DNA of 64,000 nucleotides from Diphasiastrum complanatum (taxonomy: Eukaryota > Streptophyta > Lycopodiopsida > Lycopodiales > Lycopodiaceae). Each line of letters begins with the position of its first letter. Position 1 is the first letter of the stretch. Location: positions 4,227,079 to 4,291,078 of the forward strand of contig CM055107.1 of NCBI GenBank assembly GCA_029204225.1. The letters are read 5' to 3'. Of this stretch, positions 54,241 through 64,000 are shown piece after piece. The translations under genes and the position numbers were made by a program. The notes beneath the pieces were generated by a model. The model saw only the letters and a program-made list of their open reading frames with translations. It searched no databases and was not told the DNA's origin.

Positions 54241-55381
54241 GCTTAAGTAGATGTTGGCTGATTCTGACGAATCCCCAAGATACTCAACCAGAGCAACTCA
54301 AGAGCACCTCTCACCTTAGACCGAGGAGGTCTTTGAGAAGACGAGACAACCAAAGACTGAGAGCCGAGGAATACTAGTTAATATTGTCAAGTAGAAACTG
54401 TGTAAGCCTCATGGTGAATCCCGAAAGATGGAATAACCATGTAGGAACTAGTATTTCTAGACAAAGTAATAAATGCAAGTAGGCCCCTCTTAGAAAAGTA
54501 GAGTGAGTCACCTTTTGATGGTGACGTCTAGTGGAGAGCATAATTCCACTTGAAATTTATGTAATGTGGAAATGCCACTAGGATGCCACCTAAGGAGCTC
54601 TCTTGTTTATTTAAGAGACTCCCCCTTTTTAGAAGGGAAGCTTTTTGTGTATTGTACCTACTCCATGCTGAAATGAGAAGAGCCTCCATGAGTTTGGTGC
54701 ATCCATTGAGCTCCTTGATCATGCTTGTTTCTTGAGTGATGTATTCATGATCTTGCCCTTCCATCTTTTGTGTGTGGTTGTGGATAGTAGAGTGGAATAG
54801 TTTTCTTGCTTTCCTAGAGTGGATTAGTTTCATTTCTTGCTTGTGGATTAATGAAGGAATCAGCATTAAGGTAAACTAAATAGGCTGCGTTTGTGGTGTA
54901 GTTCTTGCATATTCTCTTACAATCCAGTTCTTGATGTTCTTGGAATGTCCAATAATCAAAAGACTGGTTGGTTTCTTGATTCTTGGACTTCTAAAATGTT
55001 GTAGATTAATTGGAGTTTCAATAGCTGTTCCTTGGTCATTTTTAGAGTAGGTAGCTATAGGAACTGTTGAACGTTCATTTGGGCTGCATGCTGATTTGTA
55101 AATAAATGTTCATGGCTTGCATTTCTGATTGAGTGTGAGTTCTTTCAAAAGAGAACGACCCCGAGTTGTCCTTTGACAGACATGACATAAACTACAATGA
55201 TAATCAGTCCATTCTGCCCAATTTTGGACAATGTAATGACAAGAAAACATCCATAAAATGCCCAAGAAGCCTGATAACAGGCAGTACCAGCCTTGAAACT
55301 ATTCTGGAACAAGAAGAAAGAACCATAACCGGCAGATTCTGAAGTTGAGAATCTGCCAACATTTGGCCTCGTTGCCACTTG
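54241..55381. other. No gene seen; DNA into which copia B inserted
   Basis: About 1.1 kb with no coding frame I can support. The 112-codon minus frame at 54528-54866 has no recognisable features. The last 240 bp (55140-55381) together with 60482-60807 form the pre-insertion locus of element B. ACTTG at 55377-55381 is the left half of its target duplication. Confidence 0.3.
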
Positions 55382-56204
55382 TGTGAGAAATTGTCAAAAA
55401 TCTAGCTTGGTATTTTCTATGATAGAAGTTTGTGAGTGAATCTCACATGTGTGGAGGATGTTCCCACGTGTGGAAAATTGTAAAGTAAATCAAAATGTTT
55501 GATATAGGGGTCTCAAAGAATTTTATAGTCAAGCATTTAGGTGTAGAATGTTGATAGAGTCAAATTTGGCATAGATGGCAAATTATCCATTTCCACTTGT
55601 AATGCCACTATTGAGCCAAAATAGAGTAAGAGGCTAAACTCGTGCCAATTAGAGTGTAGACAAGTGTAATACTTTTGTTTGATGAATTCCAAGAGGTCCA
55701 ATAGAATTTAGAGGTGGAACCATGTGAGGTCCAATAGGAAATTGAGGTGTGCTTGAATATAGTCCAATAGAATTAAGAGGTGCATGGATCAATGGTCCAA
55801 TAGGATCAAGAGGTGTCAAAGTATGGTCCAATCATAGTTAAGCATAGTGGTAGCTCGTGGATCTACTAGTATCATTGTACTCCTCATTTTGAAGCTAATT
55901 GATTTGGTGATTTTATGGATTTTGTGAGTTATTGGATTTCTAGCTTTCTCTCTCTACCCGAGAGCTCATGATGTTTTTTCTCTCTCTACCCGAGGAGAGC
56001 AGCTTGTTTTTACTTAGATTATTTTTTGAATACTTCCCACATGTGTGAGTGAGAGTTGGAAGTGATTGAATGCATGTAGTAGTGTGTTTTTGCCATAGGA
56101 TCTAAGATTGATCTTGAATCTCAATCTAGTCTTGATCTTGGTGCATCTACACACCTTAGGAGATCACAAGTACATGTGGACAATCCACACGTGTGAATTC
56201 AACA
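55382..56204 (+). repeat. 5' LTR of copia B (823 bp)
   Basis: TGTGAGAAATTGTCAAAAAT ... GTGAATTCAACA. It has several GGTCCAATAG repeats (55690-55830, consensus about GGTCCAATAGxAxxxAGAGG), a TCTCTCTCTACCCGAG block and CACACGTGTGAA near the end (56187-56198). Confidence 0.95.
55691..55833 (+). repeat. Short degenerate repeats in LTR B (GGTCCAATAG type)
   Basis: Five to six spaced copies of (G/A)GTCCAATAG(A/G)A, each followed by an AGAGGTG-like word, within about 140 bp. The 3' LTR has the same array at 59965-60107. They contain CCAAT and may be promoter elements. Confidence 0.6.
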
Positions 56205-56217
56205 TGGTATCAGAGCC
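56205..56217 (+). promoter_or_regulatory. Primer binding site of copia B
   Basis: TGGTATCAGAGCC directly after the LTR; same type as in copia A. Confidence 0.9.
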
Positions 56218-56961
56218 TACCTAAGGTTACCATGCATTTTGATCCATTTGAGTGAAAACTATTCATCAATCTTGAGCTAGAAATTGTCAAGATCCATTTT
56301 CCTAGCTATCTTGTCCAATTTTGGATCAAAAGAGATCAATAGGGCATTGATTGGGTCTGACCTAGTACTGTACGGAATTAGGTGCTCAGACATTTGTGAG
56401 GAACATCCAATTTCAGTTTGAGAGTTCTCTTTCATGGTTGATCCAAAAATCTTGCTAGATAGCTTGTTTTGAGGCTATTTTTGTCTAGTTTCTGATGCAA
56501 TCAGTTTCATTCCATTTGGTTGTGCCAATCAAAAGTTATAAGATTTTGAAGAGGGTTAGGTAGGGCACCCAGACCTGGGTGGACACATTTGGTTTGGTCA
56601 AGAGATTGCTTGTTTGATCCAAAATCACAGTTGAATGCTTACCAATCTCATCTATATGTGATCTAGGCACTGTTTTGATATCTTAGCCTTTTTGTTTCAT
56701 GCAATATCATTGTATTTGAGTCAAATTTGGTTTCTTAGTGTATTTCACACGTGCTAAGAGTGTTTGATCCTAACTTTTCTCATACTCCATCATTTGATGT
56801 GAAGTAGATCTAGTTTTGGAGAGATTGAGATAGCTAGTGAGAATCATCTCATAGTTTGTTGCAAGATCTTGCATAGGAGATGGTAGCACACCATTATTGG
56901 ATCCTATAGTGAGAGAGAAGCAACATTTTTTGTTCATCACTTTTATTTATCTCCACTTTAC

Positions 56962-58833
56962 ATGACTTCAATGAGTTCATACTTGTTGCAACCAAGTGAG
57001 AGACTGTCTACTTCCAATTATTCAATATGGAAGTTGAGGATGGAGTCCATCTTGATACTCCAAGATGTGATGGACATTGTACTTGGGATTGAGGAAAAGC
57101 CTCAAGTCCTTCAAGAAGTACAAAAATACAAGAAGAGAGCTAGGATGGCTCTCCACTACATTAAGATGAATGTCTCTAATGAGATATTGAGGGAGATTGG
57201 TGATTGTTCTACATCCAAGGAAGCTTGGGATTGTCTCAAGTCCATTTATGAGGCTAAGAACACCTCTAGGCTCCTCACTCTTAGAAATCAAATCTTCCAA
57301 AGTAGTCAAAAGAGTGATGAGAGTGCATGTAATTATGTTTTGAGAGTCAAGGATATTCATAGGGAGCTTGCATGTATTGGTGACTCAATCAATCAAAGTG
57401 AGCTAGTCCAAGTCATTCTCAATGGCTTGAGAGATGAATATGACAACCTTGTCCAATCCTATGCCATTAAGGAGGAGCTACCAATTTTGGAGGCCCTTCA
57501 AAGTGTGCTTATTTCTGAAGAATCAAGACAAGAGTACAAACTCTTGAGGATGGACAAGCTATCACTCAATCATGATGATGGCAAAGTTCTATTTGCCAAG
57601 CACAAAGAGAGGAGTAAGAAGCAACATCATCACTTCTCTAATGACAAAGCTAAAGACCAAGATGGAGAGGAGGAGGATACCTCTCATGCTTCTAATTCAA
57701 ATATCAAGAAGAAGAAGATCAAGTGCTTTTATTGTGGCAAGAAAGGCCATTATGCCACCAATTGCTTCAAGAAGAAGAATCAACTCAATCAAGCCAACAT
57801 CACCACCAAGAAAGAAGACTATATTTCAAGTGATGGAGAAGGCTCTCTTGTGGCATCAAGCTTCTCCTCTTCCACCTTCAACAAGGATGACTCATGGTAT
57901 ATTGATAGTGGAGCATCTTCACATATGTGTGGCTCCAAGCACTTTTTTTCATCTATTATGCCTTATGATGGAGTCAAGAAGACCATATACATTGCAAGTA
58001 AGCATGAGTGCAATATTGAAGGAGTAGGGATTATTCCCTTGAAGCTTGCATCTTCTAAAGATCTCTTTCTCAACAATGATCTTTTTGTCCCAAAGCTTAC
58101 AAAGAACATCTTAAGTGTTGGCCAACTTCTTGATAGTGGCTTTGATGTCAATTTCAATATTGACAATTTTGTGATTAAGAAGGATGGTGAGATCCTTGCA
58201 TATGGATCAAGATTTGAAGAAATCTACAAATTGGATCCAAGTGAGAGTGCAAACTCTCTTGATGTTTCTTATATGTCCAATATTTCAAAGGAGGATGATG
58301 ACACAAGATGCACATATCTTCTCTCTTCATGTATTATGGTGTATGATTATTCCTTATTATTCAAAGCATATGTTGAGAAGAAATTCTCATTGAAGATCAA
58401 AGCTTTGAGGAGTATTGGAGCTCTTGAAGGACTAACACCATATGAAGTTTTATTCAAGATGAAGCCTAAGGTTGATCACCTTAGTAAACTTGGTAGTGCT
58501 TGCTTTGCACATATTCCCTTGGAAACAAGGAGGAAGGATGATCCAAGCTCATGGATCATGATTGGATACTCATCCATCAAGGAGGCCTTTAGTGTCTTTA
58601 CACTCTCTATTTCAAAAGTGATTGTGAATAGAGATGTCACATTGCATGAAGATTCAATCTTGGAAGTGGCCGAGATCAAGGCTTCTCAAGAAGCATCACA
58701 AGTTATCTTTTTTGAAGGTATTCAAGTTATGATGGGGCCAATGTGTGAGGAGGAGTTTCTTCTTCATATGATTTCAAGAAGATCTTCAAGATGCATGGCC
58801 GAGTATTTATGGCTCACCTTACATGGCAAATAG
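56962..58833 (+). CDS. gag-protease protein of copia B, fused to integrase remnants (623 aa)
   Basis: Open for 623 codons. gag (UBN2 type) begins MTSMSSYLLQPSERLSTSNY, with SIWKLRMESILILQDVMDIV following; this forms the particle that packages RNA. A Lys-rich stretch precedes the knuckle CFYCGKKGHYATNC (residues 255-268). The protease has an intact DSGASSHM (Asp 315) and LSVGQLLDSGFDVNF. After YGSRFEEIYKLD (about residue 415) the integrase zinc finger is gone; only DYSLLFKAYVEKKFSLKIKA and, after a second deletion near residue 481, LTPYEVLFKMKP...FAHIPLETRRKDDPSS remain, without the LRSDNGGEF Asp or catalytic Glu. Both deletions keep the frame. Compared with copia A, gag and protease match in order and position, with Gly restored at the protease site. 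Expression is not shown, but nothing in gag or protease looks damaged. Confidence 0.85.
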   Translation: MTSMSSYLLQPSERLSTSNYSIWKLRMESILILQDVMDIVLGIEEKPQVLQEVQKYKKRARMALHYIKMNVSNEILREIGDCSTSKEAWDCLKSIYEAKNTSRLLTLRNQIFQSSQKSDESACNYVLRVKDIHRELACIGDSINQSELVQVILNGLRDEYDNLVQSYAIKEELPILEALQSVLISEESRQEYKLLRMDKLSLNHDDGKVLFAKHKERSKKQHHHFSNDKAKDQDGEEEDTSHASNSNIKKKKIKCFYCGKKGHYATNCFKKKNQLNQANITTKKEDYISSDGEGSLVASSFSSSTFNKDDSWYIDSGASSHMCGSKHFFSSIMPYDGVKKTIYIASKHECNIEGVGIIPLKLASSKDLFLNNDLFVPKLTKNILSVGQLLDSGFDVNFNIDNFVIKKDGEILAYGSRFEEIYKLDPSESANSLDVSYMSNISKEDDDTRCTYLLSSCIMVYDYSLLFKAYVEKKFSLKIKALRSIGALEGLTPYEVLFKMKPKVDHLSKLGSACFAHIPLETRRKDDPSSWIMIGYSSIKEAFSVFTLSISKVIVNRDVTLHEDSILEVAEIKASQEASQVIFFEGIQVMMGPMCEEEFLLHMISRRSSRCMAEYLWLTLHGK

Positions 58834-59655
58834 GGGCATCTTTCATGTTGTATCTACTACAACACATTCATATATGCTTCTCTTCCTTTGCTTGAAATGC
58901 TATCTTCATTGAATTTTTTGGATCTCAAAGTTCAAGAAAAGCTATACTAGTTTTGTATGATGCTTATGGTATGGACATGTTTCTTGTCATTATTGACTTA
59001 GATATGTTTCCAATACTTTTTGAAAGCAAGATATTGTAATTGTCAAAAGTATGCTCTTGGTTCTAGTAAGAACAAGATTGAGCTTGGTACTCACTTTTTT
59101 GAAAGTCATGTTTTCACATGTTTTGAGGCAAATTGTAAACTCCTCTTGAGATTAAGTGAAGCATCCAAAGTGGACACTTACATCCTTGAGAGAGTAACTA
59201 GCCTAAAAAAGATCAAGATAGTCTTTGATATCAAGATTAGATCCATCATGCATATAGTTCATTGTATGTGGACTAGTCAAGCTAGAAAGCATAATCTTGA
59301 TAATCATCATTGTTTCACATCTTATGATCTTGATATCCATGATCCTTATGAGGCTTGGAAGCCTCAGATTTCTCTATTTATGGTGCATCCATCATGCAAG
59401 TGGAACTTTCAAAGCAAAGATCATCATCAAGCATGGAGGAAGCCCATGATCATAGTGGCATATTGGTGGAGCACTCTTCAAAGGCATTGGCAAGAGATCT
59501 CTACCAAAGAGATCTTATCATGGATATGGTGAGGGTGCTACTATGATGGATCCCTTGGCTGATCTTCACTTCTTATGCATACCAAAGGATCCACTCAAAA
59601 AGATTTACAAACTTCTCAAGTGATCTAGTACCTTTCCAAGCTATTTTTTGAGGAG
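58834..59655 (+). other. Internal region of copia B after the ORF, no RT
   Basis: Where RT and RNase H should be there are 820 bp without YVDD or RNase H motifs. A 170-codon frame at 59020-59532 has no recognised similarity and may be chance or filler. The region ends CTATTTTTTGAGGAG, a likely polypurine tract, directly before the 3' LTR. Confidence 0.55.
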
Positions 59656-60481
59656 TGTGAGAAATTGGCAAAAATCTAGCTTGGTATTTTCTATGATAGA
59701 AGTTTGTGAGTGAATCTCACATGTGTGGAGGATGTTCCCACGTGTGGAGAATTGTAAAGTAAATCAAAATGTTTGATATAGGGGTCTCAAAGAATTTTAT
59801 AGTCAAGCATTTAGGTGTAGAATGTTGATAGAGTCAAATTTGGCATAGATGGCAAATTATCCATTTCCACTTGTAATGCCACTATTGAGCCAAAATAGAG
59901 TAAGAGGCTAAACTCGTGCCAATTAGAGTGTAGACAAGTGTAATACTTTTGTTTGATGAATTCCAAGAGGTCCAATAGGATTTAGAGGTGGAACCATGTG
60001 AGGTCCAATAGGAAATTGAGGTGTGCTTGAATGTAGTCCAATAGAATTAAGAGGTGCATGGATCAATGGTCCAATAGGATCAAGAGGTGTCAAAATATGG
60101 TCCAATCATAGTTAAGCATAGTGGTAGCTCGTGGATCTACTAGTATCATTGTACTCCTCATTTTGAAGCTAATTGATTTGGTGATTTTATGGATTTTGTG
60201 AGTTATTGGATTTCTAGCTTTCTCTCTCTACCTGAGAGCTCATGATGTTTTTTCTCTCTCTACCCGAGGAGAGCAGCTTGTTTTTACTTAGATTATTTTT
60301 TGAATACTTCCCACATGTGTGAGTGAGAGTTGGAAGTGATTGAATGCATGTAGTAGTGTGTTTTTGCCATAGGATCTAAGATTGATCTTGAATCTCAATC
60401 TAGTCTTGATCTTGGTGCATCTACACACCTTAGGAGATCACAAGTACATGTTGTGGACAATCCACATGTGTGAATTCAACA
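59656..60481 (+). repeat. 3' LTR of copia B (826 bp)
   Basis: Nearly identical to the 5' LTR; the main difference is TACATGTTGTGGAC versus TACATGTGGAC near the end (a 3-bp indel). It is followed by the second ACTTG. Confidence 0.95.
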
Positions 60482-60807
60482 ACTTGAGCACATCCACATC
60501 TCTACTCCATACCTACTGCAACGTTCTTCTCAACCATATTCCAAAATGCTATACCTATCTAGATCTGTCAAACTGATTTGCATCTCTGCAAAACTGCGCT
60601 CTTGCACATCTTGACCTTCCCAAATCTATCTACAACAATGTGCTTATTTCAAAACTAGACTGAGTTTTTTATGCAAATCTCAACCAAGTCCTTCTTGAAC
60701 GCCTTCTGGATCGAGACTCTTGAACGCCATCTCGACCGAGCGCTCCATAAGCCCTCTTGACCGAGTCGCAAACTGCTTCCATCTCGACCGAGTCGGAGCT
60801 CACACTC
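60482..60807. other. Short unassigned stretch between elements B and D
   Basis: No coding frame. The last 120 bp hold CTCGACCGAG-type words four to five times (for example ATCTCGACCGAG, CTCTTGACCGAG). With 55140-55381 this is what remains of the locus before B and D arrived. Confidence 0.4.
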
Positions 60808-61284
60808 TGTTATGGCCATATTTGATTAAGGACTGAAATAGTCCTATAATGGTAGACCGGCCCTCCGGTATTCGAGATTGTTGTTCACGCCATGATTGAA
60901 TTCTATGTCAAGGCCAGTTTGTGACTAATAACCTTGAGAGGACCCAGACACTCTAATTGAGACATATGAAGTATTGCATGTCTGTGTGACGGATATAGGC
61001 AAGAAGATTGCATGAAGAGATGTGATCTATTTATAGTTGACCTGCATGGGGGTTGCATGGTTACATACATAGGATTCTACTCTCTATATAATGAGGTAGG
61101 GATTCTCCCGTCGACATATTGGATTTAGGTCCCCAGTTTCTCTCTTCTCCTCTTGCTTCACATGGCATGGCTTGGGGGCTAGATCTAGGTTTGATCTAGG
61201 ATTGGTTGGGCGGTTTGGCTCCATAATCTCTTATATTGTGTTCTCTTATCCTCATCTTAGGGGCAATCCTTTAGGGTCTTTACA
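60808..61284 (+). repeat. 5' LTR of element D (477 bp)
   Basis: TGTTATGGCCATATTTGATT ... GGGTCTTTACA. A TATATA box lies at about 61085-61090, after repeated TGCATG words (60973-61060). Confidence 0.85.
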
Positions 61285-61285
61285 T

Positions 61286-61298
61286 TGGTATCAGAGCT
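61286..61298 (+). promoter_or_regulatory. Primer binding site of element D
   Basis: TGGTATCAGAGCT, one base inside the LTR, of tRNA-iMet type. Confidence 0.85.
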
Positions 61299-63907
61299 CG
61301 ACTAAGATGCGGTCTTGGATGGGAATAAAGACGAGTTCTACATCAAATTGAAAGTTTGTGAGCACTTGGATTTACATCCCGAGTGAAGTGCTGTCTTCTG
61401 GAGATCGATTGGATTTTGAATCCACTAATTCTAGTCTGGGAGCAAGTTCTTTTTAAGTGTGGTACAGTGCACTACTACTAGATTGCTCTTCTGAAAGTTG
61501 CTTAGAATTAGTTTCTAATTTATATCATCTTTCCAATTAACTTTTATTGAAATTTATAATTTTTTTTAAAGGAGGGTTGAAGTGGTGGGATAAAATTCTA
61601 TTTGGGAATATGTAGGTTGCACAATTTTTTGAAGAGAACCAACTGTGGTATAGAAATGAGATTTGGTTTGAAAGTAATTTTGGATAGATTCAGAGTAAGA
61701 TACCTAATTGGAACTTTTCAAAAGGAGGAATTCTTTAAGGATTGTGTGGACAATCTGGATCTAGAACATGTTTGAAATTTGAATCATTATCTATAAGCAG
61801 TGTAGTAAAATGTCAAAGGTTACTAATTCCATTTTAATTGGAATAGAAGTAAGTTTGATCAAAATTTAAGTCTGAGAGTTCTATATTGAATCAACCTAAT
61901 CTTAGTTTAAGTATCAGGATCAGAGAGGGGTTGATTTAGTGGGAGAAATTATGTAATTAGAGGTAAGTGGGATAGGAAAACTGTTGAGAGTGAATGTTAT
62001 TCATCTCAGAGATTTTTCGGATATGTTATTTACTCATGAGAAATAGAAAATCTTTTGTACCTGAGTTACAAGATCTCAGTGAGATTTGTGAGTAACATAT
62101 GTGGATTCTGGAGGAATCTGCCAAATAAGATTGTGTTTATGTACTGGGTCATAGTGAGATTATTCACATATGTGCATGATTAATCTTGTATGAATCTAAT
62201 ATGTATTTCTAGTTACTAGGGTTATTTGGTGCACTCAACCTAGTCGGTGAACATAAGCATATGATCAAGTATTGTTTTGACAGATACTTGCAGAGTTAAC
62301 AAATCTTTGTATGGAAGATTTATGGATTAACTTATAAATGATTTGGGTAAGGATCTATATGTGGTGTCATACTAGTATAATTGAATTCTTCACCTAGACA
62401 TTTGAGATTTTTGAATCATTGGCAATTAACTTGAGTAGTTGATCACTCCAGGATGAAGTTAACTGGTAAAACGATCAGTGTAATGTGGATTCACCAAAAA
62501 CTGATGGTTTTAATTTATATTGCTTGTAAGATGCATGATTAGTGAATCATGTTGGTTCATCAGTGAAAATTATGTGCATTAGATATATAGTATTTTTGGG
62601 ATAGAGTATTTCTTTGTTAAGGAATAGACTCAACTCATTAGTGATTGTATCCCAGAGCACTCAATTGGATAATGAATCATAATGAATCCAAAAATAATAA
62701 CTGAATTGATATTCAGCAAAATTTTGGACATCTAGATTTGACTCTAGATTGTAATCTAAAGTTTTTTTTATAGTTGAAGATGATTGGGTTGAAGGCATTT
62801 TGGTATATGTTTAGTCTTTAATTACCAGTGGTGTATAGACCTTGAATCTTGCATTTCAGTAAAAGAATCTTGTTTGAAGAATATTTCTAAATCCAGTATT
62901 ATCTTAGTGGAAAGATTTCGGAATGATTTTTACTTTTCTTGAGTTATGTTGGAGATATACTCTAGTATCCTATGTATGATTATGTATGGTTTTGGATTCA
63001 TGAAAATTATGATTGACGAATCATATGAATCTAAATATTTATGATTGGCAGGTCATAAATAGATACTTAATTATTTTCAAAGGATTATAAAGAATTGTAA
63101 TGATTGTTAAGTGTGATGATTAAGTCTTGGTCTATTAATTGGGTAAGAATTCAGATCAGTGTTTTGAATCTCTTTACTCCAGTATTATTGAGAACCTATG
63201 GATCTCACAGACATTCTCACAAGATAAGTATTCTACTCGTGGAGAATTTAATTTATCTACTATTCTACTACAGTTTATGGTCTGCAGATGCTTGAGTACA
63301 GTTCTTCATTTAATTGGATCTCCAGTTATCATAGGAGACATACAAGTCTATTAAGATGAATGAATGTTATTTTCTTGCATTTGGTGCTGAAAACAGGAGC
63401 ATTTGACTCAAAAGAGTATCTGGGATACTCAAAGTTGAGTTTTAATCATTCTATATCTTAATGATTCTCCTAGAGATTCTAGTTGAATGAATTATCATAT
63501 CTTAGAATTGGATTCTAAAAATAGTTGTACTTGGAAGTTTTTTTATAAATTGTCTACCAGAGTTTGTGGATAATTTCAGTCTGTAATTATTATTTATTTT
63601 CTTTAACTTTAATCTCCTAAGTTAGGGAATATTTCACTCAGTGATTCATGTAAATTTTTTACATGAAAGTGATATTACTAACTTGTGTCGAGTGTAACCT
63701 AGTTGAGAAATTTATTGCTTAGTATACTATTCAAACTTGAGTCATACTCTAGAATAGAGATTAACGATTGGAAATAGGTTTATCTCTGAGTACTTGTTTG
63801 ATATGGAAGTCAGACTAAGAATAATGATTTCCTCGATTAATATTGAAAGTTAAAGGAACTGTTCTTGTAATTCTTTCCTGTTTTAAAGAGCTTCTAAGGA
63901 TAGAAGC
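61299..63907 (+). pseudogene. Interior of element D, no readable domain
   Basis: About 2.6 kb, less than half the length needed for gag and pol, with no frame over 71 codons. A few phrases resemble the same region of element E (CATAGTGAGAT...CATATGTGCATG near 62150; ATGATTATGTATGGTTTTGG near 62975, like the LMYGF segment of integrase), so it is probably a degraded, internally deleted chromovirus. These likenesses are weak. Confidence 0.4.
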
Positions 63908-63925
63908 AGTTTAAGGAGGGAAGAA
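63908..63925 (+). promoter_or_regulatory. Polypurine tract of element D
   Basis: AGTTTAAGGAGGGAAGAA directly before the 3' LTR start. Confidence 0.75.
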
Positions 63926-64000
63926 TGTTATGGTCATATTCGGTTAAGGACTGGAATAGTCCTAATATGGTAGACCGGCCCTCCGGTATTCGAGATTGTT
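63926..64000 (+). repeat. 3' LTR of element D, first 75 bp
   Basis: TGTTATGGTCATATTCGGTT and onward, matching the 5' LTR including GGTAGACCGGCCCTCCGGTA. It is cut by the window end. Confidence 0.9.

Larger units (their letters stand above)
55382..60481 (+). mobile_element. Copia element B: young, gag-protease only
   Basis: 5,100 bp with LTRs 55382-56204 and 59656-60481 and a perfect ACTTG duplication (55377-55381 and 60482-60486). By eye the LTRs differ at about 7 of 823 positions plus a 3-bp indel, so it is clearly younger than element A. The internal region has an open gag-protease frame, stubs of integrase, and no RT or RNase H. It must have been mobilised by enzymes from another element. 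Confidence 0.95.
60808..64000 (+). mobile_element. Element D: Ty3-like LTR element with a decayed interior, right end outside the window
   Basis: A 5' LTR at 60808-61284, a primer site, 2.6 kb of AT-rich interior, a polypurine tract and the start of the 3' LTR at 63926. The 75 bp of the 3' LTR in view match 60808-60886 with about 5 differences and a small indel. The LTR ends resemble those of element E. The target duplication lies outside the window. Confidence 0.85.

Noticed and set aside
59020-59532. 170-codon ORF in copia B as a new gene
   Set aside because: No recognisable domain, biased AT-rich composition, and a poor start; kept only as a note in the interior of element B.

Overview
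The window is repeat DNA from a land plant nucleus. No intact host gene was found. Almost every recognisable stretch is an LTR retrotransposon: copies of one Ty3/gypsy family of the Athila/Tat type, at least four Ty1/copia lineages and two chromovirus-like Ty3 elements, plus one LINE fragment at the left edge. The tRNA-iMet-type and Athila-type primer sites, plant-style LTRs, dense nesting and many in-frame stops fit a large, slowly purged plant genome such as a gymnosperm, fern or lycophyte. The species cannot be told from the sequence.

The dominant family (called AT here) has LTRs of about 820 bp that begin with a TGTTGGG...CCCAACA hairpin, an Athila-type primer site, a long 5' leader full of CTCTCGCA motifs, gag with several zinc knuckles, a DGGS protease, an RT with an FLDD box, RNase H and integrase. 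After pol comes a second motif-rich spacer with its own TATA box, and then a third ORF of roughly 1,000 codons (ORF3). Pieces are at 4482-10649 (+), 10650-11028 (+), 11029-21021 (-), 21022-24185 (+), 30190-33034 (-), 35268-38409 plus 44571-46034 (-), 46035-48575 (+), and 48576-51361 (mosaic, mainly +). All copies are broken.

Nesting, from the inside out. An AT pol fragment (21022-24185) was hit by a copia solo LTR (23098-24068) and by a chromovirus (24186-30189), which itself holds a second solo LTR of the same copia family (28405-29131). A minus AT copy (35268-46034) was hit by a complete copia element A (38410-44565) with a perfect GTGAA duplication; the unoccupied homologous site is at 17441-17445 in another AT copy. 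A decayed copia RT fragment lies at 33035-34065 and another copia tail at 51362-53271.

The right part holds copia element B (55382-60481, ACTTG duplication, LTRs about 99% identical). It has an open gag-protease reading frame but has lost most of integrase and all of RT. The window ends in a Ty3-like element D (60808 to beyond 64000) with about 2.6 kb of internal sequence that has no usable ORF. Stretches with no assignable content are 836-2280, 2665-4480, 54241-55381 and 60482-60807.

The points most worth following are the conserved ORF3 with an internal promoter, the CTCTCGCA motif arrays, the microhomology mosaic at 48397-49550, the ACAGA target duplication whose two halves are 38 kb apart in reversed order, and the gag-only young copia element B.
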